This document shows positions 34,739 to 46,883 of a stretch of 64,000 bases of DNA, one piece after another (within the stretch, counting starts at the first letter, position 1; every line of letters begins with the position of its first letter). The stretch covers positions 31,872,447 to 31,936,446 of the forward strand of contig NC_133105.1 in assembly GCF_022965805.1 (NCBI RefSeq). The letters run 5' to 3'. The translations under genes and the position numbers were made by a program. This DNA comes from Primulina eburnea. Taxonomy: Eukaryota; Streptophyta; Magnoliopsida; Lamiales; Gesneriaceae. The notes beneath the pieces were generated by a model that was not told where the DNA came from, did not search any database, and saw only the letters and a list, made by a program, of their open reading frames with translations.

Positions 34739-34966
34739 ACCGCGGGTGCGGTCCCTGCAACACCGCGGGTGCGCTTCAGTCTCGGCAATTCTATCTAAAA
34801 TGCACAATTCATGACCACGGGTGCGGCTCTTCCAATACCGCGGGTGCGGTCTGGCACCGCGGGTGCGGTGTATGCAAGACCGCGGGTGCGGTCTTGCTTC
34901 GCCCAAAATTCCTACCCTACTGGACTTACACCGCGGGTGTGGTGTAAACAAGGGCGCGTGTGCGGT
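34739..34966 (-). promoter_or_regulatory. Gyp3 U3 array: eight ACCGCACCCGCGGT units
   Basis: Units start at 34739, 34762, 34814, 34837, 34856, 34879, 34930 and about 34953. On the minus strand the consensus is ACCGC-ACCC-GCGGT: 5-bp arms with a four-base centre. Several units deviate by one or two bases. The spacing is 19-52 bp and the array ends about 50 bp before the TATA box. Confidence 0.78.
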
Positions 34967-35096
34967 CTTGCACGTTCTGAAAATTTATATTTTGCTCCGA
35001 GCAACATCCCATAATCTTATCTGATCAATTCTACAAGTCTTGGGATATTTCATTAATCTTGTCTGATCAATTCTACGACAATTCTGGGGCATTACA

Positions 35097-35134
35097 TTTC
35101 TCCTCCTCTTAGATCTGAGTTCGTCCCCGAACTC
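35097..35134 (-). other. Gyp3 polypurine tract and PPT-proximal hairpin
   Basis: On the minus strand AAGAGGAGGAGAAA abuts the 3' LTR. GAGTTCG-GGGA-CGAACTC (35117-35134) is the hairpin equivalent to those in Gyp1 and Gyp2. Confidence 0.78.
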
Positions 35135-37511
35135 ATGACAATTCAATCAAATATATGAGAAGAAATATATAACAGAGTTTAACATCCAAACTCGTTTTAC
35201 TAACATCATTCTGAGGTATTTTTCTTTTATCAAGCTCTGATTCTGGTCTGGAATCAGAAGTCAAGAAGTATAATATCATAATCCTTCTTCAACTCGTTCT
35301 AGCCGAATCAATCCCGCATTACCAGCTATACAACATCCGTATATGCTAATCTGCAATCTATAACAAAACAATACCATCTGTAGTTGTTATCCTATCTGTT
35401 TATCCAAATCTAGAATATAATCAAGCTTCATCTTCCAATACCAATTGTCATCATCCGATATTGGTTTCTTAAATCTATCCATTCTGAACTATCTTGATAG
35501 CTACTGTCATATAGTTAGTCACACAATGACAATAATCTATATCAACTAGTACTAACATCCAGCACCAAAGCTCTACCAATATTTGTCAATATCTGGTAAT
35601 GTACTCTGACTATCTGTCAATCTGTAATAAATCTGCACAAGAGAGCCTATGATATAGTCTATCACAAGTACAACTCCGTCAAAATCACAATCTGATATCA
35701 TTTAATTCTTGCATTCTCGTCAATCTGACTATTTCTTTGACATTGATCTATGTCATCTGGTTCTGTTTGTATATAATCTGGTACAAACTGATAGATATAG
35801 ATTGAGTAATCTGTCAATCATAATCATATCATATCATAATCTAAAGAAAATGGCGGTAATTTCATTACGAAAGCCATAGAAATGTACTCCCATTTCTATT
35901 CAGAACTATATAAAATCTGTAATAATCTTCTGATTTCTATCTTTTTGTCTTTTTCTGTTAGCAATTCAGACTTGTCAGTACAATTTCTGCCAACATTTCT
36001 GTACACATTCTTTTATAACCGATCTAATCTGTTTATATCACGACTGTCTGTTCGAATATCATACATTCTCAACTATCTGAATGAAAACTGAATCCACTAC
36101 TATGCGGTTCTGACACTATCTGTGAGTTCAGATTCGAACTATCCTGTATAAACAAATCAGTGAATAACATAAATTAAGTAAGAAATACCTACCTGGTATT
36201 TAGCTCTGACTATCAATATCAAAATCTGTAAACAATTCTGAAACATTTTGATATCATAAAATAATCAGTCCCATTCAACACAAAATCACAGATCTGCTAA
36301 TTCTGATTAATGTTCTGTTCTGATTAGCAAAATACAATTCTGAACCCTCTGATTCCTGAACTGATATACACTCAACTGGTTACAATAAACTGTACCAACA
36401 CTGATTCACAATAACAGTAATATTACATCAGATTCAGAATAGAAAGAACCTATACAGATCTAGTGAGTCTAAGAAAACTCATAAAATAACAAAATCAGGC
36501 AATCTGTAAATTCTGGCTATCTGACCAATCCTCATACTGCCCAGATCAACTGCTATATCTTATCTGCAAATAACATATGCTCCCGACAATATAAGATATC
36601 GTATATTCTGAATACAATCTGTTTCAAGCAAGATTCTTATCTGAACAATTTCTGTATACAATCATTACAATTCTCAGAATATTCAATACATTCTTCAAAT
36701 ATTCTATTCAGTCAATCAGATGCTACAATCATATTAAAATCTCATAGATATAACAAGCATAGAATCATCAGAACATTTCTGACTATACTAACACCTGCTA
36801 AAGAGAAACACTAAATCATATGTAACTCCTAGTCGCTATTCTTCTACTGATCTTTCAATTCATTCTGTACTAGGTTCTAATATACCAGCAATACTCGGTA
36901 TTGATTCAGTTCTGAAATCTACCTTTCTGATATCAAACACATCTGAAATCTTATCTAGACAAACACCAGTCAACTATTATATTACTAGCAACTCTGTCAC
37001 TGCTAGACTCGATTTCAATGGACCCATTGAATACATAAGGATACCATCTGTTCTTTTTTGTAATAATCGAGTCATAAACAGTACAATAATCTAAGGAATT
37101 CTGGATCTAGAATCCTTACCGAAAAATCTTCGTTTATCAGCCAGATCTGGTCTGAATCTTACCATTTCTGGCACACATTCTACGATATTTCTGTACTGTT
37201 TAGCATATACATGTCAATAATGCACTCAGAATCATATAACACAAGTACATCACAATCTAGTTCAATCTCAGTCTTATCTAACCGTAGTATATCATGTCAC
37301 ATAAATCTCTGATATCAACATATTCCTCAACAACCAAGGAATCAATACTACAATAAACACAGATCCAACAGCTATAGCATATCTCCATGCTACTCAATCA
37401 CAGGTATTCATAAATAATGCATTAGTACATATCAATACCTATGCATATAATCATAAAAGAAATAGTACCTGTTGCGAATTCTGGGTCTGTTTCTCCACCA
37501 AACGTTGTTCC
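35135..37511 (-). pseudogene. Gyp3 eroded pol region
   Basis: AT-rich and full of stops in all frames. Faint collinear similarity to Gyp1 on the minus strand is visible: about 37030-37290 against the Gyp1 protease region (around 16300-16560), and about 35850-36000 against the integrase region around 14400-14540. RT and RNase H cannot be recognised and the interval is shorter than in Gyp1. This region is far more diverged than the LTRs or gag. Confidence 0.7.
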
Positions 37512-37789
37512 CTAAGATCTTCGAGACCATCTCTGGGGACAAACTTTAGCAAAGTGTCCCGGCTGTTTACAAATATTGCATCTACCAAGCACTCCTTGGC
37601 ATTGCTCTGAAGAATGTCTCCCTCCGCAAATCCTACAATAGACATCAGTATGGCTTGCGCTGGAACCACTTGAGCAAGAGGTGCCACTTCCCAACTTCTT
37701 GAATGGCTTCTTCCGAGCTTTCAGCAAATTTTGCTTTTCACTCGTACTGCCTCGATCAAATCGAAGAGGGGATTGCTGTGTCTGGGGTT
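37512..37789 (-). CDS. Gyp3 gag, C-terminal part with zinc knuckle
   Basis: It continues the gag frame from 48958 across the copia insertion (...LCVK then QPQTQQSPLRFDRG). It includes a basic stretch (LLKARKKPFKKLG), a Ser-rich linker and a CCHC knuckle, [14 protein letters not shown], near 37545-37590. The stop follows shortly after CPQRWSRRS at 37512. The gag is therefore a self-contained ORF of about 290 codons once the insertion is removed, ending soon after the knuckle without protease in frame. Confidence 0.8.
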
Positions 37790-37794
37790 GCTTC
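37790..37794 (-). repeat. Target-site duplication GCTTC (left)
   Basis: GCTTC before the copia terminus TGAAAGCGG is repeated at 48953-48957 after CTAACA. The related uninterrupted gag at 63850-63870 has a single copy (GAAGC on the + strand). Confidence 0.93.
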
Positions 37795-37862
37795 TGAAAG
37801 CGGACCGGTTACGGAGGCCGGAAACGCAACGGAAGCACAAAAATTTTCAATTTTAGCATATA
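37795..37862 (-). repeat. Terminal remnant of outer copia LTR
   Basis: It matches the last ~68 bp (element sense) of the LTR at 39167-41236, then switches to leader sequence at TAATATGAGCCG, with a few shared bases at the join. Gag-pol and about 2 kb of LTR of this copy are deleted. Confidence 0.88.
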
Positions 37863-39166
37863 ATATGAGCCGAGCCCCGAGTACGGGTAGCGTTCATCAT
37901 GCACCCATTGTCGATGGAAGACAAGGAAATTATAAACAAATTTATAATTCCTCTTTTCGGGCTTGATATTAATTTTGAATCTTATTCAAAATGAGGGTTT
38001 TTAATTTTGAAAAGGTCTCATCATTAATTTTATTTAAAAGCTCGCCATGTTTGATCGTATGTTTGCCGGATTCATGCAACTTTGTTATTATCATAATAAT
38101 AACGCACATACTCATTATTTATAACATATCATGCATATATTATAAACAGTAAACAAACAAGGATGATCAATCGCCCCAATATAACGGACCGTGTGAGCTA
38201 AACACGGGCCTAGTTCCAATCCTAGAGAAATGCACGGGATGCAAATGCAACTATTACATAAGCTTCCAATATTTACATGTCTTCGATCTTCATAATCATC
38301 ATGGCCACCATCTTCCAATCTTGATCATCCACTATACTAATATTTACAAATAAATATCCATGGCAAATAGGGATACATCTCATGGGGTGGAACGGGCCAT
38401 AAACCAAGCCCTCTTTATGAATTGATAATTATTACAATCATTCAACACAAAATATCCTAGCATACACCTAGCAAATTGGGCTTGGGCTTTTGATCATCCT
38501 TCATGCATAATATCACATATTATACACCATCAATTAATTATCACAATAATTAATTGATCCAATATTATATATCTTGATCCAATCACTAACCGTCACGATT
38601 ATAAACTAAGTTAACAAAGTATACAAACACCTTTGTCTACTTTCAAATTAATTTATTTATAACCGAATTTCTTGTAAATCACCATTTACTATAAATATTT
38701 AAAGTCCAACTTAAAATATTTATTTCATGAGAAAATATTTGCAACTTTTTTAATTTTAAACTTAAGGGCCCTAAAAATTATTTTTCACCAAAAACCGTTT
38801 TGGCCCATTTAAAATCACAAACATGTTAGCCATCTAATGGCCCAACAACTCAAGGCCCATGACACTTTGATAATCCAAAACACTTTTGGAAAACCCTAGT
38901 CGTCATCGCCGTCGCCGGATTCCGGCAACAAAAAAATTATTTTTTTTTTTTAAAAGAGGGGCGTTCGGGCAGCCCCTCGGGCTGCCCTTGCTGCCCGAAA
39001 CGGGCAGCCCGAGTTGCCCGACACGGGCAGCAACATGCTGCCCGAAATGTCCCCAAAAAGGCCTTGGTATTTTGTTGCAAAAATACACTCATGCGGTTAG
39101 AAATCGATCTCAACATAATATCTTGTATTTGCTACACAAAAACGTAACCATAGCTCGGATACCACT
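37863..39166 (-). other. Leader remnant of the second copia internal region
   Basis: It is collinear with the Cop3 leader at 45547-46883, including the GC hairpin cluster (about 38965-39055) and the PBS GCTCGGATACCA (+ strand 39153-39164). It lacks the 3' part of the leader and all coding sequence. Confidence 0.88.
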
Positions 39167-41236
39167 TGAAAGCGGACCGGTTACGGTGGTCGGAAACGCA
39201 ACGGAAGCACAAAAATTTTCGATTTTAGCATATAAATTTCGGCCACCTCAAGATTTGTGTAGGAAATACAATAAAACACAAAAATGACATTCATAGTGTG
39301 TTTAGAAATAGTTACCTATCAACCTCTTGAGGTTGATGATGGCTCCAACTTAGTTGATATACAACTAAGCTCTTGATGGCAAGAAAATCTACAAGCTTCA
39401 CCTTGTTCTTGAATCTTTCCTTCAAAATTAGGCCCACCACTAGCAAACTAGAACCCCTTTTATTTTGCACTAGAAAAATAAAAAGATTTTTCAAGGAGAA
39501 GTATTTTTCTTCCTCAACACTTGAAGAGAAAAATTGAGAGAAAACTTGAGAGAATTGTTATGAGAATTTCGGCCATTGTGTGCTAGAATGGGGGGAAGGG
39601 AGACTTGTCTTGGACTTGCAAAAAGTAGAGACAAAAGTAGCATGCCAAGCCTTGATAGTTGCAAAAGTTGTCTCCAACCCTTCACCTCCCATGCATGCAT
39701 ATTATATGGTTTATTATCAAAATAAAAACCATGGACTAAATTTAATTATCTCAAACATATTTGAGACTAATTAAACATTACTTGAATTTACCCAAGTCCC
39801 ACTAGTTAAATAATTAATTTAAATTGAGCTCTACAAGACTAAATATAATTTAATCAATTCAACACTTGAATTAATTTAATTATTTGGACTCTACTAGGTC
39901 CACTAGTGTTTAATTAATTCAACACTTGAATTAATTTAATTTCGTCCATAATAATGTTTATGAAAATCACAATTTTCAAATACATTATTCACTTGGTCAA
40001 ATTTTAATTTAGGAACACTTCCATAAATTAAAATTTACATTTCTCTCATAGAAGTCATACTTCTATTTTTTTTATACACTTATAAACTCATTTATAAGTC
40101 GTTCAACATATTGAACTAATTTTACTTCTCAACGGGATCTAGAAAGCCAGCACTTGTGTGGCCCTCAATGGTTCATTGATACAACTAGCCGTGGGTTCAC
40201 ATCTCCATGTGATTCGGACTAAACATGTCCTTATATGAGCATAACCCAATTGCTCCATTCTTACTTATCAACTCCTTGATAACAAGCACGTCAGAACTCA
40301 AGTCTGATAGCACCCAACGAATCATGTTAAACGCCTAGCAACATCGCTTACATGATTCCCTAGGTATCAAATGATAGTGCCTGCAAGAACCATTCAATTA
40401 TGGTTAGCGTACAGTACGGTCCCTTCAACTCATATATCCCGACCGATTCGACAACCATTGTTTTATCGAGAGTTGTCAATGAATCGATACTATGTGTCAT
40501 GTTGTAGTTGCATCGATGGTGTAATCTATTAAACCCCTTTCATAATTACCACCATACTCTGATCAGAGATTTCAATCTACATACACATGAGAACACATAG
40601 GATATCCATACCCGAAGGTAAGCGGTGAATCCCCGACTACAATGCATCGACTCCTATATGTTTCGACAGAACACCCAACCTTGCCACCTGATGACCCCAT
40701 GAGAGTCGGTAAACAAGACAAAGTGTAATTCTAGCACATAGAGTCTCAATGTTGTCCCGGGTCATAAGGACTAATGGTGTACAACCATAAACTAGGGCTA
40801 TTCCACTCGATAAGTGAGAACCACTTGGAAAGTCCTTTTATGGAGGGTTGTTCAGTGCACTCTACAAGGAGCACCTATCTGCATGTTCGGACATCACAAT
40901 GTCCCCTACCAATGAAACATGGTACTCACATCGCAGATACTAGTCTCTAACTCGAGCGGCCTATATCCTTCTTAGTGGCGGCTGAATCGACTAGGAACCG
41001 TTTAGAATATACAGTATTCCAAATATGAGTTTCATGATACTCATCATATGAGCATCTCATATTCTTTCTACTATTTGTATATTCAAGGACTTTATCTATG
41101 CAACTAGCATGGGTATGCAGATAAAGATGCGCCAATATAATAAATTCAAATATTATTAAAATAAAGATCGTTTATACATAGAGTTTCATCGTGAACACTC
41201 GGCCAACACTTGGCTCGACGGGCACCTACTCTAACA
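39167..41236 (-). repeat. Copia LTR (2070 bp), shared by Cop3 and the leader remnant
   Basis: TGTTAGAGTAGG...CCGCTTTCA in element sense. It is the 3' LTR of Cop3 (PPT abuts at 41237) and the 5' LTR of the leader remnant (PBS abuts at 39166). Nearly identical to 46884-48952. Confidence 0.92.
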
Positions 41237-41248
41237 ATCTCCCACTTG
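41237..41248 (-). other. Cop3 polypurine tract
   Basis: On the minus strand AAGTGGGAGAT abuts the 3' LTR, identical to Cop2. Confidence 0.88.
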
Positions 41249-41250
41249 CA

Positions 41251-44200
41251 CTAAAGCCAACTACCCATATACTTCAGACCCATTGATTCGCGATGCTTCT
41301 CGAATGATGGTCCTGGTAAAGGCTTAGTTAGTGGATCAGCAACATTATCTGCGGAGTCGACTTTGTCAATCATGACATCTCCTCTTTCCACGATCTCTTT
41401 GAGGATGTGGTACTTTCTCAATACGTGTTTGGACTTCTGATGAGACCTCGGCTCCTTTGCTTGAGCAATCGCTCCCGTGTTGTCACAAAACACAGGGACA
41501 GGAGCAACTCCATTAGGAATGACGCCCAACTCTTCGACGAAATTCCTTATCCAAACTGCCTCCTTTGCTGCAGCTGATGCAGCAATGTATTCTGCCTCAG
41601 TGGTGGAATCCGCTGTACTGTCTTGCTTGGAACTCTTCCAAGAGACAGCAGCACCATTGAGCATGAATATGAATACAGAGGTTCGACTTGAGTATGTCTT
41701 TCACAGCTTTCCAATGTGGAAGACCAGGGTTCGATTGATATCTACTCACTACACTTAGTGCGAAGGCCACGTCAGGACGTGTAGATATCATCCCATACAT
41801 GATGCTACCAATTGCAGATGCATATGGAATGCGTGTCATCGCCATTATGTCTTCATCAATCTTGGGAGACATGGACTTGGATAGGGACACGCCATGACAC
41901 ATTGGTAGATGTCCTCTCTTGGACTCATCCATCCAGAACCGCTTCTGGATGGTATCAATGTATGTGGACTGAGTGAGACCAAGCAATCTTTTTGATCTAT
42001 CTCTATAGATCTGTATTCCCAATACAAAAGATGCTTCACCCAAGTCTTGCATTGAGAACTTGCTTGCTAACCATATCTTAGTTGATTGCAACATTCCTAC
42101 ATCATTCCCAATGAGTAGAATGTCATCAACATACAACACCAAGAATGTCACAGCACTCCCACTGACCTTCTTATACACACAGGGTTCCTCAGGATTCTTA
42201 GTAAAATCAAACTCTTTGATTGTACTATCGAATCTAAGGTTCCAACTCCTAGATGCTTGCTTTAGACCTATAAATAGATCTTTGAAGTTTGCATACCATA
42301 TGCTCACTTCCGATAGATGTAAACCCTTCGGGTTGAGACATGTAAATCTCTTCCTAAATATCCCCATTAAGAAAGGCTGTCTTAACATCCATCTGCCATA
42401 ACTCATAGTCATACCATGCGGCTATGGCTAGCAAAATCCTTATGGACTTGAACATTGCAACTGGAGAAAAGGTTTCCTCAAAGTCAACTCCTTGTCTTTG
42501 AGTATATTCTTTTGCCACCAATCGCGCCTTGAAGGTCAATACCTTCCCATCCGCCCCAAGTTTCCTCTTGTAAATCCATTTGCACCCTATGGGAACAATT
42601 CCCTCAGGTGGATCCACGAGATTCCACACTTGGTTCGAATGCATGGAATTCATCTCAGATTCCATTGCTTCAAGCCACTTGGATGAATCGGCATCAGATA
42701 ATACTTCCTTGAAGGTCCTTGGATCACATCCTAGGTTAGGCTCATCATGGTCCTCTTCAAGAAGCAGACCATACCTCATAGGTGGTCTCGAGACTCTCTC
42801 GGATCTTCTAGGAGCTTGTATCTCCTCTCTTGGCTCTTCGGGTGTGGGTTCTATAATTGTGGGTGTCTCTCGAACTTCTTCGAGTTCTATCATCTCCCCT
42901 TTTCTATCCAATAGAAATTCCTTTTCCAAAAAGGTTGCATTCCTAGAAACAAACACTTTTGTTTCTTGGGGATGATAGAAGTAGTATCCAACCGAATTCT
43001 TTGGATATCCCACAAAGTAACATAAAATGGATCGACTATCCAATTTATCTCCCACTACATGCTTCACATAAGCAGGGCACCCCCATATTCTAAGATAAGA
43101 ATATTTGGGTGGCTTTCCCATCCATATCTCATATGGAGTCTTGTCAACTGCTTTTGAATGGACATTGTTCAACAACAGTGCCGCTGTCTCAAGCGCATAT
43201 CCCCAAAATGATGGCGGCAACTCCGTGAACCCCATCATAGACCGAACCATGTCCATCAAAGTCCGGTTACGGCGCTCCGAAACACCATTCAACTGTGGTG
43301 TAGCAGGCGAGTCCACTGTGAGAGAATCCCATTCTCCCTAAGATACTCTTGAAACTCGGCACTCAAGTACTCACCACCTCGATCCGATCGAAGTGCCTTG
43401 ATGCTTTGTCCCAATTGCTTCTCTACTTCACTTCTGAATTCTTTGAACCTTTCAAAGGCTTCAGACTTGTATTTCATCAAATACACATACCCATACCTCG
43501 AAAAGTCATCGGTAAAGGTGATGAAGTAGGCATGTCCATGCTTAGTATTGATGCTAAGCGGACCGCACACGTCGGTATGGATCAAATCCAATAACCCTTT
43601 GGCTCGCTCCACATGGCCCTTAAAGGGAATCTTGGTCATCTTTCCTTTCAGACAGGATTCACAAGTCGTGAGAGCATTAATATCGGACATATCAAACATG
43701 CCCACTCCCACTAGCTTGTTCATCCTTCTAAGGGAAATATGTCCTAATCGAGCATGCCATAATTGTGCCAAATTTAGAGTATCTTGTTTGCGCTTGTTTG
43801 CTGTTGTTTCAGCTTGGACATTGTTAAGTGGGATATCTTTCAATTTTAAGGTGTAGAGATCGTTTTCAAGTTCTCCGGTACCAATTAAACATTCGTTCTT
43901 GTAAATGTTGCAAACACCTTTGCTAAATAAACAAGAAAATCCATCTTTGTCCAACATAGAAATGGAAATAATGTTTTTCACCAAATCTGGTACAAACAAA
44001 ACATCTCTCAAAACAAACTTAAAATCATTGTTCAAATGCAAGTAAACATCTCCAACAGCCTTGGCAGCAACTCTTGCTCCATTGCCCATCCTTAAAAAGG
44101 TCTCACCTTCCCGGAGCCTCCTACTTCTTCCCATCACCTGCAAATCATTACAGAGATGTGAGCCACAGCCGGTATCCAATACCCAAGAAGTAGAGTTAAT

Positions 44201-45079
44201 TGAAATGTTTACTTCAATATAGAACATACCCTTTCCAGAACCCTTCTGGGCAAGATATTCCTTGCAATTACGCCTCCAATGTCCAGGCTTCTTGCAGTGA
44301 TGACAAACATCAACAGTCTTGTTAGCTTTATCTGGTGTAGCTACCACAACGGGGCTCGGAGCTTGCCTCTTCAAGGGCACGTTCTTCTTGGGACGTTGGA
44401 AAGAACGCTTCTTCCTCTTCCCACGTGGATCGGTCTTCGTACCAGATGAAGAACCCACATAAAGAACCGACTTCTCTTTCTTGATGGTGGACTCAAAAGT
44501 CACAAGTATGTTCACCAACTCCTCAAGGGTCGGTTCCATCTTGTTCATATTGAAATTCACCACAAAAGGATCAAACGAGCTAGGCAGCGATAACAGCAAC
44601 ACGTCGGTGGTCAACTCCGAAGGCAACATCAAATCCATGCCAACAAGCTTGTCCACGAGTCCAATCAACTTTAGGCCATGCTCATGGACCGAGGCCCCAT
44701 CTCGCATGCGCAAAGTGATTAGCTCCTTGACGGTAGCATGCCTAAGAGGCCGAGTCTGCTCACCAAAGAGCTCCTTGAGGTGCAAATGAATGTCAGCAGC
44801 ACTCTTTGCACCCTCAAAACGCCTCTGCAGCTCATCATTCATAGAAGCCTGCATATAACACTTGGCCTTCAAGTCATGGTCACACTAATCCTTGTAGGTC
44901 TGCAATTCCTCAGGAGTGCAGTCAGTCGGAGCCTTATCAGGGGGCGACTCATTTAGTGTATATGCAATCTTTTCCGAGTTCAAGACAATTTTCAGATTTC
45001 TTAGCCAAGTGAGGTAGTTAGGTCCGGTTAACACATGTTTTTCGAGTATGGCAGAAAGCGGATTGCGAATTGAAGACAT
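41251..45079 (-). pseudogene. Cop3 gag-pol (Ty1/copia), multiply broken
   Basis: The ATG at 45079 gives MSSIRNPLSAIL. Lesions in order: TGG-to-TAG near 44887; a 1-bp deletion near 43312 before PATPQLNGV; AAG-to-TAG near 42354 after FLNGDI; a 1-bp insertion near 42268 (SIYGLKQ); about 105 bp deleted near 41695, removing the start of RNase H including YTDSRF, with one extra base at the junction. Intact landmarks: CHHCKKPGHWRRNC, protease DTGCGSH, integrase HTDVCGPL/SDRGGEY/GVSERRNRT, RT YVDDILLIGND and terminal DPLTKPLPG. Gag is open from 44872 onward, but the early stop separates it from the natural start. Confidence 0.92.
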
Positions 45080-46869
45080 TGTCAAATAGTACTGAAAAGT
45101 AAACAGATAAATGTTAATGACTATTTTAAAATATTTAGTAAGATATAAAGTATGGACTTTTACTTCATAAATATTTGCTCCCACTGTTTTGACATCTTTC
45201 ACTACCCTCTAGTGAAAACGGGAAACTCCTTTCCTCAGTAGGTACGTAAGGTCCAATTAGCGAATTATGATCCCGAATAATATCAGCCAATCACAATTCC
45301 TAAAAGGTAGTTTCCAATTGCATCACAATGCAACCCTCTACGTAAACTTTTGTCTCACGTTTGATTAGGACCCAATAATATGACGTCGTTCATCTTCACG
45401 TGTCAAGCCTTACCCATCGATGTTGAACCTTAATGGACGGTCGCCATGAGTTCTCCCAATAATATGAGCCGAAATCATGGGAGTTCCACGTAGTTCACAT
45501 CACCATGTCAATGGATGTCACAGCTTTCCGGCACCCAAAGCTCCCCCAATAATATGAGCCGAGCCCCGAGTACGGGTAGCGTTCATCATGCACCCATTGT
45601 CGATGGAAGACAAGGAAATTATAAACAAATTTATAATTCCTCTTTTCGGGCTTGATATTAATTTGAATCTTATTCAAAATGAGGGTTTTTAATTTTGAAA
45701 AGGTCTCATCATTAATTTTATTTAAAAGCTCGCCATGTTTGATCGTATGTTTGCCGGATTCATGCAACTTTGTTATTATCATAATAATAACGCACATACT
45801 CATTATTTATAACATATCATGCATATATTATAAACAGTAAACAAACAAGGATGATCAATCGCCCCAATACTAACGGACCGTGTGAGCTAAACACGGGCCT
45901 AGTTCCAATCCTAGGGAAATGCACGGGATGCAAATGCAACTATTACATAAGCTTCCAATATTTACATGTCTTCGATCTTCATAATCATCATGGCCACCAT
46001 CTTCCAATCTTGATCATCCACTATACTAATATTTACAAATAAATATCCATGGCAAATAGGGATACATCTCATGGGGTGGGAACGGGCCATAAACCAAGCC
46101 CTCTTTATGAATTGATAATTATTACAATCATTCAACACAAAATATCCTAGCATACACCTAGCAAATTGGGCTTGGGCTTTTGATCATCCTTCATGCATAA
46201 TATCACATATCATACACCATCAATTAATTATCACAATAATTAATTGATCCAATATTATATATCTTGATCTAATCACTAACCGCCACGATTATAAACTAAG
46301 TTAACAAAGTATACAAACACCTTTGTCTACTTTCAAATTAATTTATTTATAACCGAATTTCTTGTAAATCACCATTTACTATAAATATTTAAAGTCCAAC
46401 TTAAAATATTTATTTCATGAGAAAATATTTGCAACTTTTGTAATTTTAAACTTAAGGGCCCTAAAAATTATTTTTCACCAAAAACCGTTTTGGCCCATTT
46501 AAAATCACAAACATGTTAGCCATCTAATGGCCCAACAACTCAAGGCCAATGACACTTTGATAATCCAAAACACTTTTGGAAAACCCTAGTCGTCATCGCC
46601 GTCGCCGGAGCTCCGTCGCCGGATTCCGGCAACAAAAAATTTTTTTTTTTTTTTTTAAAAGAGGGGCGTTCGGGCAGCCCCTCGGGCTGCCCTTGCTGCC
46701 CGAAACGGGCAGCCCCTCGGGCAGCCCGAGTTGCCCGACATGGGCAGCAACATGCTGCCCGAAATGTCCCCAAAAAGGCCTTGGTATTTTGTTGCAAAAA
46801 TACACTCATGCGGTTAGAAATCGATCTCAACATAATATCTTGTATTTGCTACACAAAAACGTAACCATA
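45080..46869 (-). other. Cop3 untranslated leader
   Basis: Same features as the Cop1 leader: CTGAAAAG next to the gag ATG (splice-acceptor-like in element sense), repeated AATAATATGAGCC motifs, an A/T homopolymer near 46635-46657 and a GC hairpin cluster at about 46673-46762 with GCTGCCCG-AAA-CGGGCAGC. No conserved ORF. Confidence 0.7.
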
Positions 46870-46881
46870 GCTCGGATACCA
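46870..46881 (-). other. Cop3 primer-binding site
   Basis: TGGTATCCGAGC on the minus strand, two bases inside the LTR at 46884. Confidence 0.85.
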
Positions 46882-46883
46882 CT

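Larger units (their letters stand above)
32785..35096 (-). repeat. Gyp3 3' LTR (2312 bp)
   Basis: In element sense TGTAATGCCCCAG...GGGTCCCCACA. Contains the U3 array 34739-34966, TATA box 34678-34690 and hairpin module 33083-33131. Confidence 0.93.
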